A DNA stretch of 64,000 bases from Rhizobium sp. CF080 (GTDB lineage: Bacteria; Pseudomonadota; Alphaproteobacteria; Rhizobiales; Rhizobiaceae). Location of the stretch: NCBI RefSeq assembly GCF_000282095.2, contig NZ_AKKC02000005.1, forward strand, positions 248,001 through 312,000. Reading direction: 5' to 3'. The translations under genes were made by a program, and so were the position numbers. Below the pieces are notes generated by a model. It worked only from the letters and a program-made list of their open reading frames with translations. It was not told the origin of the DNA and did not search any database. This document shows positions 8,838 to 18,284 of the stretch, piece after piece (the stretch's first letter is position 1; each line of letters starts with the position of its first letter).

Positions 8838-8866
8838 TTGATTATGTGCCACGACCGGCCTAGAAT
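8838..8866 (+). promoter_or_regulatory. Promoter of the antisense ctRNA
   Basis: TTGATT (8838-8843), a 17-nt spacer and TAGAAT (8861-8866) make a strong sigma-70-like promoter. It reads rightwards, against repABC, in the repB-repC gap where the incompatibility RNA gene of this family lies. Confidence 0.65.
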
Positions 8867-8872
8867 CAGATT

Positions 8873-8956
8873 GCTAGAGCTGATGTCGACGGATCGTTTC
8901 GTTCTGTCGGCTAGTGGATTAAGGGGTCTGCCGATTGCCGTCGGCGGGCCCTTTTT
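8873..8956 (+). ncRNA. Counter-transcribed RNA controlling repC (incA-type)
   Basis: A predicted RNA of about 80 nt on the strand opposite repABC in the 232-nt repB-repC gap. It starts just after a sigma-70-like promoter and ends in a strong hairpin with TTTTT. In repABC plasmids this antisense RNA pairs with the repC leader and causes premature termination or hides the repC ribosome-binding site, which sets copy number and incompatibility. The exact 5' end is an estimate, and the RNA is somewhat longer than usual. Confidence 0.7.
8924..8956 (+). terminator. Terminator of the ctRNA
   Basis: Arms 8924-8934 and 8941-8951 can pair over 11 positions (two as G-U) around a 6-nt loop, followed by TTTTT at 8952-8956. 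The same hairpin in the repABC mRNA would lie in the repC leader, as expected for the ctRNA target. Confidence 0.72.
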
Positions 8957-8968
8957 CGTGCTGTTACT

Positions 8969-10024
8969 TTATTTCATCCCTGAGCCCTCACCTTGAGCTG
9001 CCTGGAACTCCTCGACCAGGTCGGGAAGCCGCTGCAATAGCCAGGCAGAAAGGCCCGGCATTTGATCTTCGGGGATCGAAATGCGTGTTGCTGTGTCGGT
9101 TCGTTTCGCAGTGATGATCCGACCACCCGCCACTTCGATCTGCGTCAATTCCGTGGCCTGCTTAACGCGACTGTCGAGGGCATCGACGACCAGTGCAAAC
9201 CGCCGGTCGCTATCCACCTCAGCCCAAGCGGCTGAACTGGACAACTCATCGACAACTTTCTTCTGCTCAGTGGACAAGGCTCGGTTGCCGATAAGAGATC
9301 CGAGCTTTTCCCATTTCGGTCGCCCGATAGACGGGGCCGGTCCGATGAGACGAATAAGATCGTCTGGAATCAGGACGGCAGTGTTCGTTAAAATCGAAAT
9401 GTAGGCGAGCCGCTGGCCTTCTTTGCGCCCCAGCGCATCGGAAATGGTCTCGCGCGAATAGCCCTGATCTTTCAAAGTCAGGGCGAAGCGAGCCTGCTCG
9501 ATAAAAGACAGATTAAGGCGCTCGGAGTTCTCGATCCCTTGTGAGACTACGAGCTCTTCATCCGAGAGCTCCCGAACGATAGCTTTGACAGGCCGTCTCA
9601 GGATCTGGCAGGCGCGAAGCCGGCGATGACCGTAGGCCGCCTGATAGTGACCGGGTTTGCCGGCGAGGGGTCGAACGAGAATTGGAATCTTCTGACCAGC
9701 CTCCTTGATCCCATCAACGAATGCCTGGAAGGTCCGGTCGCCATCGATGTCCAGCCGGTCGTTGACGAAGGATGGAATGACGCGATCTGGATCCAGCTCG
9801 ATGATCGACTCTGAAGAAAGCAGCTGATCATGCAGCCGCTTGTTCTCTTCCTCGATGGAGACAAACGCACGATCCATCGACTTCACCGCGGAGGATCCGA
9901 CACGTCGCTTGTCCGTATCTGGCGAGGAGGAGGGGAGGGGAGGCTGTTTTGCCAGCGCGTCCGGGTCTACGTTCCCGAACAGGCTCTTCATTCTTTGATT
10001 GCGTTCGCGCGGATTGACCATCAT
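8969..10024 (-). CDS. repB: Plasmid partition protein RepB (ParB family)
   Basis: About 352 residues. A ParB/Spo0J N-terminal domain is visible (IELDPDRVIPSFVNDR around residues 75-90, then the AYGHRR-RACQIL and VVSQGIENSERL-LS blocks), followed by a helix-turn-helix region (YSRETISDALG) and a C-terminal dimerisation part. RepB binds parS, and RepA moves the complex. Here the three palindromes at 6249-6561 are the candidate targets. I chose the ATG at 10024, which overlaps the repA stop. Confidence 0.93.
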   Translation of the reverse strand: MMVNPRERNQRMKSLFGNVDPDALAKQPPLPSSSPDTDKRRVGSSAVKSMDRAFVSIEEENKRLHDQLLSSESIIELDPDRVIPSFVNDRLDIDGDRTFQAFVDGIKEAGQKIPILVRPLAGKPGHYQAAYGHRRLRACQILRRPVKAIVRELSDEELVVSQGIENSERLNLSFIEQARFALTLKDQGYSRETISDALGRKEGQRLAYISILTNTAVLIPDDLIRLIGPAPSIGRPKWEKLGSLIGNRALSTEQKKVVDELSSSAAWAEVDSDRRFALVVDALDSRVKQATELTQIEVAGGRIITAKRTDTATRISIPEDQMPGLSAWLLQRLPDLVEEFQAAQGEGSGMK

Positions 10025-11232
10025 CTGCCCCACACGTGTTTGATGTGCTGAAAGATCTCCCGGTTGACGGCGTCGACGGACTCCAGTGCCCGGTTGAGCG
10101 TATCGCGGCCAACACTTCCGCGATTCATCTCGTAAAGGCTCTTCTTCTCAAGACCGGCGCTTGCAATCGCTGTGGTCTCGACGACGGCCGGTGCGAGAAC
10201 ATCATCCCTGAACAAGGACCGCAAGAGCGTAACGACATTGACCTGGGGTCCGTCGTTAGGATTGTGACGGGTTATGACATAACGGATGAAGTCGTGGCTA
10301 AGGACACCGCCCCGTTCTTCGATGACGTGCATGAGGTCGCTCATCATGGCGAGAAACTGGTTCATACTTGCCACATCGATCATGGCAGGATGGATGGTGA
10401 TCAAAAGGCTAGTCGCGGCGCATAGCGCACCGAGCGTCAGATACCCAAGTTGTGGCGGAGCATCGATCAGGACAACGTCGTAGTCCTCTTCCACCTCGGC
10501 GATGACTGCCGCCAGGCGCCGGAAAAAAATTCCATCTCCCCGGCCATAACCCTCCGCAATCGCCTGTGGTGTCTCGTGCTCATACTCCATGAGCTCCAGG
10601 TTTGCGGGAATGAGATCGATCCCGTCGAAATAGGTTGTCCTGATGACTTCTTTGATGGGACGGCGCTCGTCATCATACCGTATCGCGGCGTAGACGGTCT
10701 CATTTTCATCGACGTCAAATTCCGGCTGATAGCCGAACATCGCCGATAGCGAAGCTTGCGGATCGAGGTCAATCGCAAGCACCCTTAGTCCCTGGATAGC
10801 CAGATAGTGGGCAAGGTGCACGGTGGTCGTCGTCTTTGCTGAGCCGCCTTTGAAGTTGGCGACTGCAATGACCTGCAGTTTATCGCCTTCTCGGCGGCGG
10901 GGCAGGAACTCCAGCGCCTCATTAGGCCGCTTTCGAGCCAGATGCTCGCGGATCTGGCTGATTTGTCCAAGCGTATAAATGCGACGGCCGTTGTCGTGCC
11001 GATCCGGGATCGCACTTTCACCGTCCAAAGACATTTGCCGCAGTGTCGATTCGGCTATACCCAGAAGAGCGGCCACGTCACGCGAAGTATAGGTCTTGAG
11101 GGTCTTGGCGGCGTTCGGCTCGTACAGCCGCTCACGGATCGACTGAAGCTGCGCAGACAGCATTTTTGACTGCCTGCCGATCTTATCCGCGGAGGATTCG
11201 AATGCTTCGGTTGCCATAGCGTGGATCTTCAT
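10021..11232 (-). CDS. repA: Plasmid partition ATPase RepA (ParA family)
   Basis: About 403 residues. An N-terminal MerR-like helix-turn-helix (YTSRDVAALLGIAESTLRQM, residues 48-67) is followed by a deviant Walker A (NFKGGSAKTTTT, residues 127-138) and VVLIDAPPQLG as Walker B. RepA segregates the plasmid with RepB and represses the repABC promoter. It is first in the operon and divergent from traI across a 350-nt gap, the layout in which TraR can raise copy number. ATG 11217 is an alternative start. Confidence 0.94.
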   Translation of the reverse strand: MKIHAMATEAFESSADKIGRQSKMLSAQLQSIRERLYEPNAAKTLKTYTSRDVAALLGIAESTLRQMSLDGESAIPDRHDNGRRIYTLGQISQIREHLARKRPNEALEFLPRRREGDKLQVIAVANFKGGSAKTTTTVHLAHYLAIQGLRVLAIDLDPQASLSAMFGYQPEFDVDENETVYAAIRYDDERRPIKEVIRTTYFDGIDLIPANLELMEYEHETPQAIAEGYGRGDGIFFRRLAAVIAEVEEDYDVVLIDAPPQLGYLTLGALCAATSLLITIHPAMIDVASMNQFLAMMSDLMHVIEERGGVLSHDFIRYVITRHNPNDGPQVNVVTLLRSLFRDDVLAPAVVETTAIASAGLEKKSLYEMNRGSVGRDTLNRALESVDAVNREIFQHIKHVWGR

Positions 11233-11368
11233 CTTTCCTCACGACGGTTTTTTATCGATCGTCGCTCAAATTCCGTCGAACCACAGTTACGCGATTCCCT
11301 ACTCGCGTCAAACGGTACTTGGTTAACGGAAGGTTAAGGTCGGACGAGCGGACCGCCGCCCAGATCGA

Positions 11369-11382
11369 GATTAACCTTAATC
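11369..11382. promoter_or_regulatory. Palindrome in the repA-traI gap
   Basis: GATTAA and TTAATC arms around CC form a perfect 6-bp inverted repeat. Related TTAACC/GGTTAA half-sites occur nearby at about 11319-11337. It lies about 140 bp upstream of repA, so RepA autorepression is one possibility. Confidence 0.35.
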
Positions 11383-11516
11383 GTCAACCTCTTAACTCCA
11401 TCACCACCTATGGACCCAGGTTGGTTTACTCACACTTTTGGTAGCAACAGGAGCGCAGCACGACCCTCGCTGAGGTGGTTCCAAACGCGTTTTTTGAAGA
11501 ATCAGCGCTAACACTT

Positions 11517-11532
11517 CTTGTACTAGAACAAG
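11517..11532. promoter_or_regulatory. Candidate TraR (lux-type) box upstream of traI
   Basis: CTTGTACTAGAACAAG is symmetric at all but one base pair over 16 bp. It ends about 50 nt before the traI start, where LuxR-type activators such as TraR bind next to or over the -35 region. It differs in sequence from the classical Ti tra box, so the assignment rests on symmetry, position and context. Confidence 0.5.
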
Positions 11533-11583
11533 GCTCCGCTCTTCGAAATTCTCCGGATCGAACGATAGATGGAGAGCTGATCG

Positions 11584-12210
11584 ATGCGACTGATTGCAAT
11601 TCAGAACCCGAAAAGTGAATTCGAACGCCGCGTCGTTGACGACATGCACCGACTTCGCGCTCGCATCTTCCAGGGCCGGATGGCGTGGGACGTGCACTCT
11701 GTCTCCGGCCGTGAATTTGACCAGTTCGACAGACTTTCACCGACCTACATCCTGGCGCTCGCGGAGCAAGGTGCGGTTATTGGTTGTGCCAGGCTTTTAC
11801 CGGCGGCAGGCGTTACGATGCTGCAGTCGGTATTTCCTCAGCTTCTTCGAGAGAGGAGGCTTCCCGGGCACGAGACAATGATCGAAAGTTCTCGTTTCTG
11901 CGTCGATACCGCTTACGGGCAGGGGAGGGGAGAAGGTACGATCCACAGCGGAACTCTCGCGATGTTCGCCGGCATTGTCGAGTGGTCGATACTCAATGGA
12001 TACTCCGAGATCGTAACAGCGACGGACGTGCGGCTCGAGCGTATCCTGAGGCGGACCGGGTGGCCGCTCCGACGACTAGGCGACCCGGTGATGATCAACG
12101 AAACTCGCAGCATCGCTGGGGTCCTTCCGGCTGACGCGCAGAGTTTCCACCGCTTGCGCCCGGCCAATTACAGCTCTTCGTTTTCCGTTCTCCAGCGAAG
12201 GGCCGCGTGA
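11584..12210 (+). CDS. traI: Acyl-homoserine-lactone synthase TraI (LuxI family)
   Basis: 208 residues, typical LuxI length. Conserved residues are visible: R25, W35, D46, D49, R70 (CARLLP), and the E101-S-S-R104 motif (ESSRFCVD). It makes an N-acyl homoserine lactone from S-adenosylmethionine and an acyl-carrier protein. It is the first gene of the traI-trb operon (trbB starts 3 nt after its stop), so the signal that activates TraR is made together with the mating pore, a positive feedback loop. A dyad at 11517-11532 is the likely activator site. Confidence 0.95.
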   Translation: MRLIAIQNPKSEFERRVVDDMHRLRARIFQGRMAWDVHSVSGREFDQFDRLSPTYILALAEQGAVIGCARLLPAAGVTMLQSVFPQLLRERRLPGHETMIESSRFCVDTAYGQGRGEGTIHSGTLAMFAGIVEWSILNGYSEIVTATDVRLERILRRTGWPLRRLGDPVMINETRSIAGVLPADAQSFHRLRPANYSSSFSVLQRRAA

Positions 12211-12213
12211 GTT

Positions 12214-13185
12214 ATGATTTCTGCTCAAAATCGTTCCCTTCCAAGGCTCGTCAGCAAACTCCAGAATGCCCTTGGCGACCATTTGTGCGTGGCGCTCGAC
12301 GACCCGAGCGTCGTCGAAATCATGCTCAATCCCGACGGGAAGCTCTTCATCGAGAGATTAGGCCACGGCATCATGGCCGCCGGAGAACTGCACCGAGCGG
12401 CCGCGGAGACGGTGATAGGAAGTGTAGCCCACGCCCTCAACTCGGAAGTTGATGACGAACGTCCGATCGTATCCGGAGAGCTGCCCATTGGTGGTCATCG
12501 CTTCGAAGGTCTCTTGCCTCCAGTTGTCTCGGGCCCTTCCTTCACGATTCGCCGAAGAGCTTCCCGTCTAATTCCGCTTGACGACTATGTTGCAAGCAAA
12601 ACGGTGACCGCCGCTCAGGCAGATGTCATTCGCAGTGCCGTCGCAGCAAAACTGAACATTGTGGTGGCGGGCGGAACTGGCTCGGGTAAAACGACCCTCA
12701 CCAATGCGCTCATCGCGGAAATCGTTGCCCATTCACCCGAAGACCGTCTCGTGATCCTCGAGGATACGGCCGAAATCCAGTGCGCGGCCGACAACGCCGT
12801 CTGCCTCCACACCAGCGACGCCATAGACATGTCGCGGTTGCTGAAAAGCACACTGAGACTTCGTCCCGATCGGATCATCATCGGAGAGGTCCGCGATGGC
12901 GCAGCTCTCACGCTGCTCAAAGCCTGGAATACCGGCCATCCAGGTGGGATAGCCACGATCCATGCCAACACGGCTCGCTCGGCACTCCAGCGGCTGGAGC
13001 AACTCACGGCGGAAGTCAGTCAGCAACCCATGCAAGCTGTGATCGGTGACGCTGTGGACCTGATTATAGCCATCGAGCGTATCCCGAAGGGCCGACGCGT
13101 CAGCGAAATCCTGCATGTCAGTCGATTTGCGGGAGGTCACTATCAGATCGAGCCTTATGGGGAGGATGGGCGCGATGCAGCTTAA
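12214..13185 (+). CDS. trbB: Conjugal transfer ATPase TrbB (VirB11 family)
   Basis: 323 residues. A VirB11-type secretion ATPase with Walker A (GGTGSGKTT, about residues 152-160), an Asp box ([10 protein letters not shown]), the [15 protein letters not shown]alker B segment and the [14 protein letters not shown]is box. It forms a cytoplasmic hexamer at the base of the mating channel and powers pilus assembly or substrate passage. It is second in the traI-trb operon. The gene is full-length. Confidence 0.96.
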   Translation: MISAQNRSLPRLVSKLQNALGDHLCVALDDPSVVEIMLNPDGKLFIERLGHGIMAAGELHRAAAETVIGSVAHALNSEVDDERPIVSGELPIGGHRFEGLLPPVVSGPSFTIRRRASRLIPLDDYVASKTVTAAQADVIRSAVAAKLNIVVAGGTGSGKTTLTNALIAEIVAHSPEDRLVILEDTAEIQCAADNAVCLHTSDAIDMSRLLKSTLRLRPDRIIIGEVRDGAALTLLKAWNTGHPGGIATIHANTARSALQRLEQLTAEVSQQPMQAVIGDAVDLIIAIERIPKGRRVSEILHVSRFAGGHYQIEPYGEDGRDAA

Positions 13186-13555
13186 CCGCTCTATGATCCG
13201 CCTGGGACTTGCAGGCTTGGCGGTGGTCACTCTCGGTTCATCGGCGCTGGCGGGTTCGGGGGGGTCATTGCCCTGGGAAAGCCCTCTTGAGCAAATCCAG
13301 GAGTCAATCACCGGCCCGGTCGCCGGTTATATTGCCCTTGCGGCGGTGGCTATCGCCGGGGGAATGCTGATCTTCGGTGGCGAGCTCAATGATTTCGCGA
13401 GACGTCTGATATATGTCGTCCTGGTTGCCGGTATCCTGCTTGGAGCGACCACCATTGTCGGCCTCTTCGGTGCGACTGGCGCCTCGGTTGGATTACCGGT
13501 CGACCGAAACGTGTCGAGCAGTGCTGACACGAGCGAGGAGGGGCCCCATGGTTGA
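13175..13555 (+). CDS. trbC: Conjugal pilin precursor TrbC
   Basis: About 126 residues, VirB2-like. A signal segment ([20 protein letters not shown]) is followed by two hydrophobic stretches ([17 protein letters not shown] and [22 protein letters not shown]). The mature pilin subunit would be processed, and in this family cyclised by TraF, then assembled into the mating pilus. I chose ATG 13175, inside the trbB end; in-frame ATGs at 13157 and 13166 are alternatives. Confidence 0.92.
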   Translation: MQLNRSMIRLGLAGLAVVTLGSSALAGSGGSLPWESPLEQIQESITGPVAGYIALAAVAIAGGMLIFGGELNDFARRLIYVVLVAGILLGATTIVGLFGATGASVGLPVDRNVSSSADTSEEGPHG

Positions 13556-13847
13556 GCCTCTTTCCGGCCTTCGCCGTAACCGCATCCATCGCGCATTGTC
13601 CCGGCCAAATCTGCTGATAGGGGCGGACCGTGAACTCGTCCTCATCACTGGGGTTGCCGTGGTCATCCTGATCTTTGTGGTGCTCACCATCTACTCGGCG
13701 CTGCTCGGCGTTGCGGCCTGGATCGTCATCGTTGGAGCACTCCGCATGATGGCGAAGGCCGACCCCATGATGCGGCAGGTCTACGTTCGGCACATTTCCT
13801 TTCAGCCCTACTACAAGCCTACCACCACGCCGTGGCGCCGGTATTGA
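13548..13847 (+). CDS. trbD: Conjugal transfer membrane protein TrbD
   Basis: 99 residues, VirB3-like. One long hydrophobic stretch near residues 30-65 ([21 protein letters not shown], then [22 protein letters not shown]) fits the small inner-membrane component. The ATG overlaps the trbC stop (13548 against 13553), showing translational coupling. The family is known to help pilus assembly together with the TrbE ATPase. Confidence 0.92.
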   Translation: MVEPLSGLRRNRIHRALSRPNLLIGADRELVLITGVAVVILIFVVLTIYSALLGVAAWIVIVGALRMMAKADPMMRQVYVRHISFQPYYKPTTTPWRRY

Positions 13848-13857
13848 GGGGGCGAGG

Positions 13858-16305
13858 ATGGTAGCTCTCAAGCATTTTCGCCCGACCGGTCCATCCTTTG
13901 CCGACCTCGTGCCCTATGCCGGTCTCATCGACAATGGCGTGTTCCTGCTTAAGGACGGAAGCTTGATGGCGGGATGGTATTTTGCCGGTCCCGATTCAGA
14001 AAGCGCGACTGACACCGAACGAAATGAGCTCTCACGTCAGATCAACCTGATCCTTGCCCGACTGGGAACCGGCTGGATGATTCAGGTCGAAGCCATCCGG
14101 CTTCCGACAGTGGAGTATGCGGCTGAGGATCGTTGTCATTTCCCAGATGCAGTGACCCGTGCGATCGATGCGGAGCGAAGGGCCCATTTCGAACAGGCCC
14201 GGGGTCACTTTGAAAGCAAGCATGCGCTTGTCCTTACGTACAAGCCGCAAGAACAGAGGCGCGCTGCACTCAGCAAATACATCTACACGGACGAAGACAG
14301 CCGGAAAAAGTCCTATGCGGATACTGTGTTGGCCGGTTTCAAGACGGCAGTCCGCGAGCTAGAGCAATACCTGGCCAACAGTCTCTCGATCCGTCGTATG
14401 GAAACTCAGCAGACGCTTGAGCGGGGAGGGGAGCGGGTGGCGCGTTACGATGAACTCCTCCAGTTCGTGCGATTTTGCGTCACCGGCGAAAACCACCCCA
14501 TCCGCCTGCCCGAGGTACCGATGTATCTCGACTGGATCGTCACAGCCGAACTACAGCATGGGCTGACCCCGAAGGTCGAAGGAAAGTTCCTCAGCGTCGT
14601 TGCGATCGACGGCCTGCCCGCAGAGAGCTGGCCTGGGATATTGAACAGCCTCGATCTGATGCCGTTGACCTATCGCTGGTCGTCTCGCTTCATCTTCCTT
14701 GATGCGGAAGAAGCGAGGCAGAAGATCGAGCGCACGCGCAAGAAATGGCAGCAGAAGGTCAGGCCATTCTTCGATCAGATCTTCCAGACACAGTCACGGT
14801 CTGTCGATCAGGACGCCATGACAATGGTGGCCGAAACCGAGGACGCGATTGCTGAAGCCTCTTCGCAACTTGCCGCCTTCGGCTACTATACACCGGTCGT
14901 TGTCCTTTTTGATGATGACCGAGATGCTCTCCTGGAAAAGGCCGAAGCGGTCCGTCGTCTACTGCAGGCGGAAGGCTTTGGCGCACGTATCGAGACCCTC
15001 AATGCCACGGATGCCTATCTCGGCAGCTTGCCGGGGAACTGGTACGCCAACCTCCGCGAACCGCTGATCAATACCCGCAATCTCTCCGATCTCATTCCGC
15101 TCAATTCGGTCTGGTCAGGAAACCCGGTCGCGCCGTGCCCCTTCTATCCTCCGCACGCGCCGCCGCTGATGCAGGTTGCGAGCGGATCAACGCCATTCCG
15201 CTTGAACCTCCATGTCGACGACGTCGGCCATACACTTATCTTCGGCCCCACCGGGTCGGGGAAGTCGACGCTGCTGGCTCTGATCGCCGCGCAATTTCGT
15301 CGCTACGAGCACGCGCAGGTGTTTGCGTTCGACAAAGGAAACTCGCTTCTTCCACTGACGCTTGCCGCCGGCGGCCGACATTATGAGATTTGCGGGGAGG
15401 AGGAGGGGAATGCGCCGGTACTTTCGTTCTGCCCACTCTCGGAACTTTCCTCGGAGAATGATCGAGCCTGGACATCGGAATGGATCGAGATGCTGGTGGC
15501 GCTGCAAGGGATTACCATTACGCCCGATCATCGCAACGCAATCTCCCGCCAGATCGGCTTGATGACGAAGGCGCCCGGCCGCTCTCTGTCGGACTTTGTG
15601 AGCGGCGTCCAGATGCGTGAGATCAAGGAGGCGCTTTATCATTACACCGTCGATGGCCCCATGGGTCAGATGCTGGATGCAGAACGGGATGGATTGTCCC
15701 TCAGTGTTTTTCAGACCTTCGAGATCGAGCAGCTCATGAACATGGGCGAGCGAAACCTTGTGCCGGTGCTCACCTATCTGTTCCGACGGATCGAGGGCCG
15801 GCTTGATGGATCTCCCAGCCTGATCATTCTTGACGAGGCATGGCTGATGCTTGGCCATCCGGTGTTCCGCAGCAAGATCCGCGAGTGGCTAAAGGTTCTG
15901 CGGAAAGCGAATTGCGCCGTGGTGCTTGCAACGCAGTCGATCTCCGATGCGGAACGCTCCGGCATCATCGATGTGCTCAAGGAGTCCTGCCTGACAAAGA
16001 TCTGCCTTCCCAACGGCGCTGCACGCGAGCCCGGAACGCGGGAGTTTTATGAACGCATCGGCTTCAACGAGCGTCAAATCGAGATCGTCTCAAGCGCAAT
16101 CCCCAAGCGTGAATACTATGTCGCCACTCCCGAGGGCCGGCGCCTGTTCGACATGGCCCTCGGGCCGCTGGCACTGAGCTTCGTCGGTGCATCCGGCAAG
16201 GAAGACCTGAAACGCATTCGCTTACTCAAGGGCGAGCACGGCCCCGATTGGCCGGCCCATTGGCTTCGAACGAGAGGAGTTCACGATGCGTCATCGCTGC
16301 TATAG
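13858..16305 (+). CDS. trbE: Conjugal transfer ATPase TrbE (VirB4 family)
   Basis: 815 residues. Walker A (GPTGSGKST, near residue 464) and Walker B (LIILDEAWLML) are clear, as is the VLATQSISDAERSG segment typical of VirB4/TrbE. This is the large ATPase of the mating-pair channel, at the inner membrane. It starts 10 nt after trbD, and its last 20 nt overlap trbJ. No break or missing motif is seen. Confidence 0.96.
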   Translation: MVALKHFRPTGPSFADLVPYAGLIDNGVFLLKDGSLMAGWYFAGPDSESATDTERNELSRQINLILARLGTGWMIQVEAIRLPTVEYAAEDRCHFPDAVTRAIDAERRAHFEQARGHFESKHALVLTYKPQEQRRAALSKYIYTDEDSRKKSYADTVLAGFKTAVRELEQYLANSLSIRRMETQQTLERGGERVARYDELLQFVRFCVTGENHPIRLPEVPMYLDWIVTAELQHGLTPKVEGKFLSVVAIDGLPAESWPGILNSLDLMPLTYRWSSRFIFLDAEEARQKIERTRKKWQQKVRPFFDQIFQTQSRSVDQDAMTMVAETEDAIAEASSQLAAFGYYTPVVVLFDDDRDALLEKAEAVRRLLQAEGFGARIETLNATDAYLGSLPGNWYANLREPLINTRNLSDLIPLNSVWSGNPVAPCPFYPPHAPPLMQVASGSTPFRLNLHVDDVGHTLIFGPTGSGKSTLLALIAAQFRRYEHAQVFAFDKGNSLLPLTLAAGGRHYEICGEEEGNAPVLSFCPLSELSSENDRAWTSEWIEMLVALQGITITPDHRNAISRQIGLMTKAPGRSLSDFVSGVQMREIKEALYHYTVDGPMGQMLDAERDGLSLSVFQTFEIEQLMNMGERNLVPVLTYLFRRIEGRLDGSPSLIILDEAWLMLGHPVFRSKIREWLKVLRKANCAVVLATQSISDAERSGIIDVLKESCLTKICLPNGAAREPGTREFYERIGFNERQIEIVSSAIPKREYYVATPEGRRLFDMALGPLALSFVGASGKEDLKRIRLLKGEHGPDWPAHWLRTRGVHDASSLL

Positions 16306-17080
16306 CTGGCTTGCCGGATCAGTTGGAATTTTCCTGGCCTTCGCCGGAGCGACGACTTCGATCGCCGGAACGGCTACTGGTGCCGCAACCGAATGGACCC
16401 AGCTCCTCAATAACGGGGAACTGATTTCCCTCGTCGGGCAATCTGGCGAGCAGATCCAGAACCAGATCACGCAGATCACCCAGCTTGCCGAACAGATCCA
16501 AAACCAGCTCAGGATCTACGAAAATATGCTGCAAAACACCGCGCAGCTTCCCAACCAGATCTGGGGCGAGGTTGAGAGGGACCTAAATCAGCTGCGGAAT
16601 GTGGTGCAGCAGGGGCGGAGCATCTCGTTTTCTATGGGAAATGTGGACGATGTGCTTGGACAGAGATTTCAGAGTTATGCAGACCTTAAGGCGAATTTGC
16701 CCAGCGAGGCCAGTTTTTCGTCCACCTATCAGATCTGGTCCAATACCAATCGTGACACGATTGCCAGTTCGTTGAAAGCAGCAAGTCTCACGGCCGATCA
16801 ATTCGACAGTGAGGAAGACACGATGGGCTCGCTTCGTACGATGTCCCAGTCAGCCGACGGACAGATGAAGGCGCTCCAGGTCGGGCATCAGATCGCCGCC
16901 CAGCAGGTCGCGCAGATGCAGAAGCTTCGCGGCCTCGTTTCGCAGCAGATGACCATGATGAGCACGTGGCTGCAATCCGAACAGACCGACCGGGATCTGG
17001 CACAGGCGCGCCGCGAGAAGTTTTTCAGCGCAACCGCGCCCTCCACATCCGGCGGTGAAAAGATGAAAGTGGAGTGGTGA
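16286..17080 (+). CDS. trbJ: Conjugal transfer protein TrbJ (VirB5-like)
   Basis: 264 residues with a Sec signal peptide (about residues 7-27, ending in a TSIAG cleavage region), then a glutamine-rich coiled segment (QNQITQITQLAEQIQNQL). It is a periplasmic protein of the VirB5 type, placed in pilus assembly or at the pilus tip. It overlaps the end of trbE. The usual small trbK gene does not follow; trbL starts 4 nt later. Confidence 0.93.
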   Translation: MRHRCYSWLAGSVGIFLAFAGATTSIAGTATGAATEWTQLLNNGELISLVGQSGEQIQNQITQITQLAEQIQNQLRIYENMLQNTAQLPNQIWGEVERDLNQLRNVVQQGRSISFSMGNVDDVLGQRFQSYADLKANLPSEASFSSTYQIWSNTNRDTIASSLKAASLTADQFDSEEDTMGSLRTMSQSADGQMKALQVGHQIAAQQVAQMQKLRGLVSQQMTMMSTWLQSEQTDRDLAQARREKFFSATAPSTSGGEKMKVEW

Positions 17081-17084
17081 CACC

Positions 17085-18269
17085 ATGCCGATCGAACGGA
17101 CGCGTTTGCGTCGCGCTTGCCTCCTGGTTGCCGTTCTCGTAGCCGTCGGTCAGCCAGCCCTCGCGCAAGAAGGCTCAATTCTGACATCGCTGCAGAGCGA
17201 GATCACGTCAGCGGCAAAAGGTTGGGAAACCACCGTCCTGGGCGCGGCCAGATCCCTGTTCTGGATCCTCGCAACCATCGAGATCGCCATTGCCGCCGTA
17301 TGGCTGGCATTGCAGGCCGCCTCCCTTGACAGCTGGTTTGCTGAACTCGTCCGCCGAATAATGTTCGTCGGCTTCTTTGCGTTCGTTCTTGCCCAGGGGC
17401 CCGCGTTCGCAAAAGCCGTCGTCGATAGCCTTTTTCAGCTCGGTGCTGACGGCGGCACGGCGTCGCCAGCCGATGTCTTCAATGCGGGCCTCGCCGTGGC
17501 GACGGCGTTGTCGGAGAAGGTCCAGTTCGGCCTCTTCGAGGATAATGCCCTGGCAATTTCTGCAGCCTTTGCGATGGTCGTGACAGTCATCTCCTTCTCG
17601 CTAGTTGCGGCCATATTCGTTTCTGTCATGGTCGAGATGTATATTGGCCTCCTCGCCGGGATGATCATGCTCGGCCTGGGTGGCTCGTCTTTCACAAAGG
17701 ACTTTGCGGTCCGCTATCTTGTCTATGCCTTCAGCGTCGGTATGAAGATCATGGCGCTGGTCATGATCTCGCGCATCGGTTCGCAGGTGCTTATTGGCCT
17801 TGCTAACCAAACGACCGTCGGAGACCAGTTTCAGACCGCGCTTGCCATCGCTGGCATTTCCGTCGTCGTCTTCATCATCTCCATGTATGTCCCCAGCATC
17901 ATTCAAGGCGTCGTTCAGGGAGCATCCGTGACCGCGGGGATGGAAACCATCCGACACGGCGGCCAAGCGGCGTCCTTTGCGGCTGGTGCCACATTTCTGG
18001 CGGCGGGATCTGCGGCTGCGGGCGCGGCGGCCGCGCAAGCCACACGAACGGCGGGCTCGTCGACCGCGGGCGCTGCTCTGCGCGGCATGGGCGTGGTCTT
18101 AGGCACCGGAGCGAAAGCAGCGGGTTCAGCAGCGAAGGAAAAGGCGATTGGATCGCCTGGCGCCTACTCCGGGACGATCCTTGGTCTTGCCAACGCCAAG
18201 CTCGAGGAGGCTCGGGGGAAGGGGCCGTCGGCCACGCCGCTGCCGAAACACCAGGAAAAACAGCGGTAA
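17085..18269 (+). CDS. trbL: Conjugal transfer membrane protein TrbL (VirB6 family)
   Basis: 394 residues with an N-terminal signal-like segment and about six hydrophobic stretches between residues 60 and 270, followed by an alanine/glycine-rich tail (residues 280-350). This is the polytopic channel component of the mating pore. It follows trbJ directly, where Ti plasmids have trbK between the two. Confidence 0.94.
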   Translation: MPIERTRLRRACLLVAVLVAVGQPALAQEGSILTSLQSEITSAAKGWETTVLGAARSLFWILATIEIAIAAVWLALQAASLDSWFAELVRRIMFVGFFAFVLAQGPAFAKAVVDSLFQLGADGGTASPADVFNAGLAVATALSEKVQFGLFEDNALAISAAFAMVVTVISFSLVAAIFVSVMVEMYIGLLAGMIMLGLGGSSFTKDFAVRYLVYAFSVGMKIMALVMISRIGSQVLIGLANQTTVGDQFQTALAIAGISVVVFIISMYVPSIIQGVVQGASVTAGMETIRHGGQAASFAAGATFLAAGSAAAGAAAAQATRTAGSSTAGAALRGMGVVLGTGAKAAGSAAKEKAIGSPGAYSGTILGLANAKLEEARGKGPSATPLPKHQEKQR

Positions 18270-18284
18270 AACGGGGACAAACAG

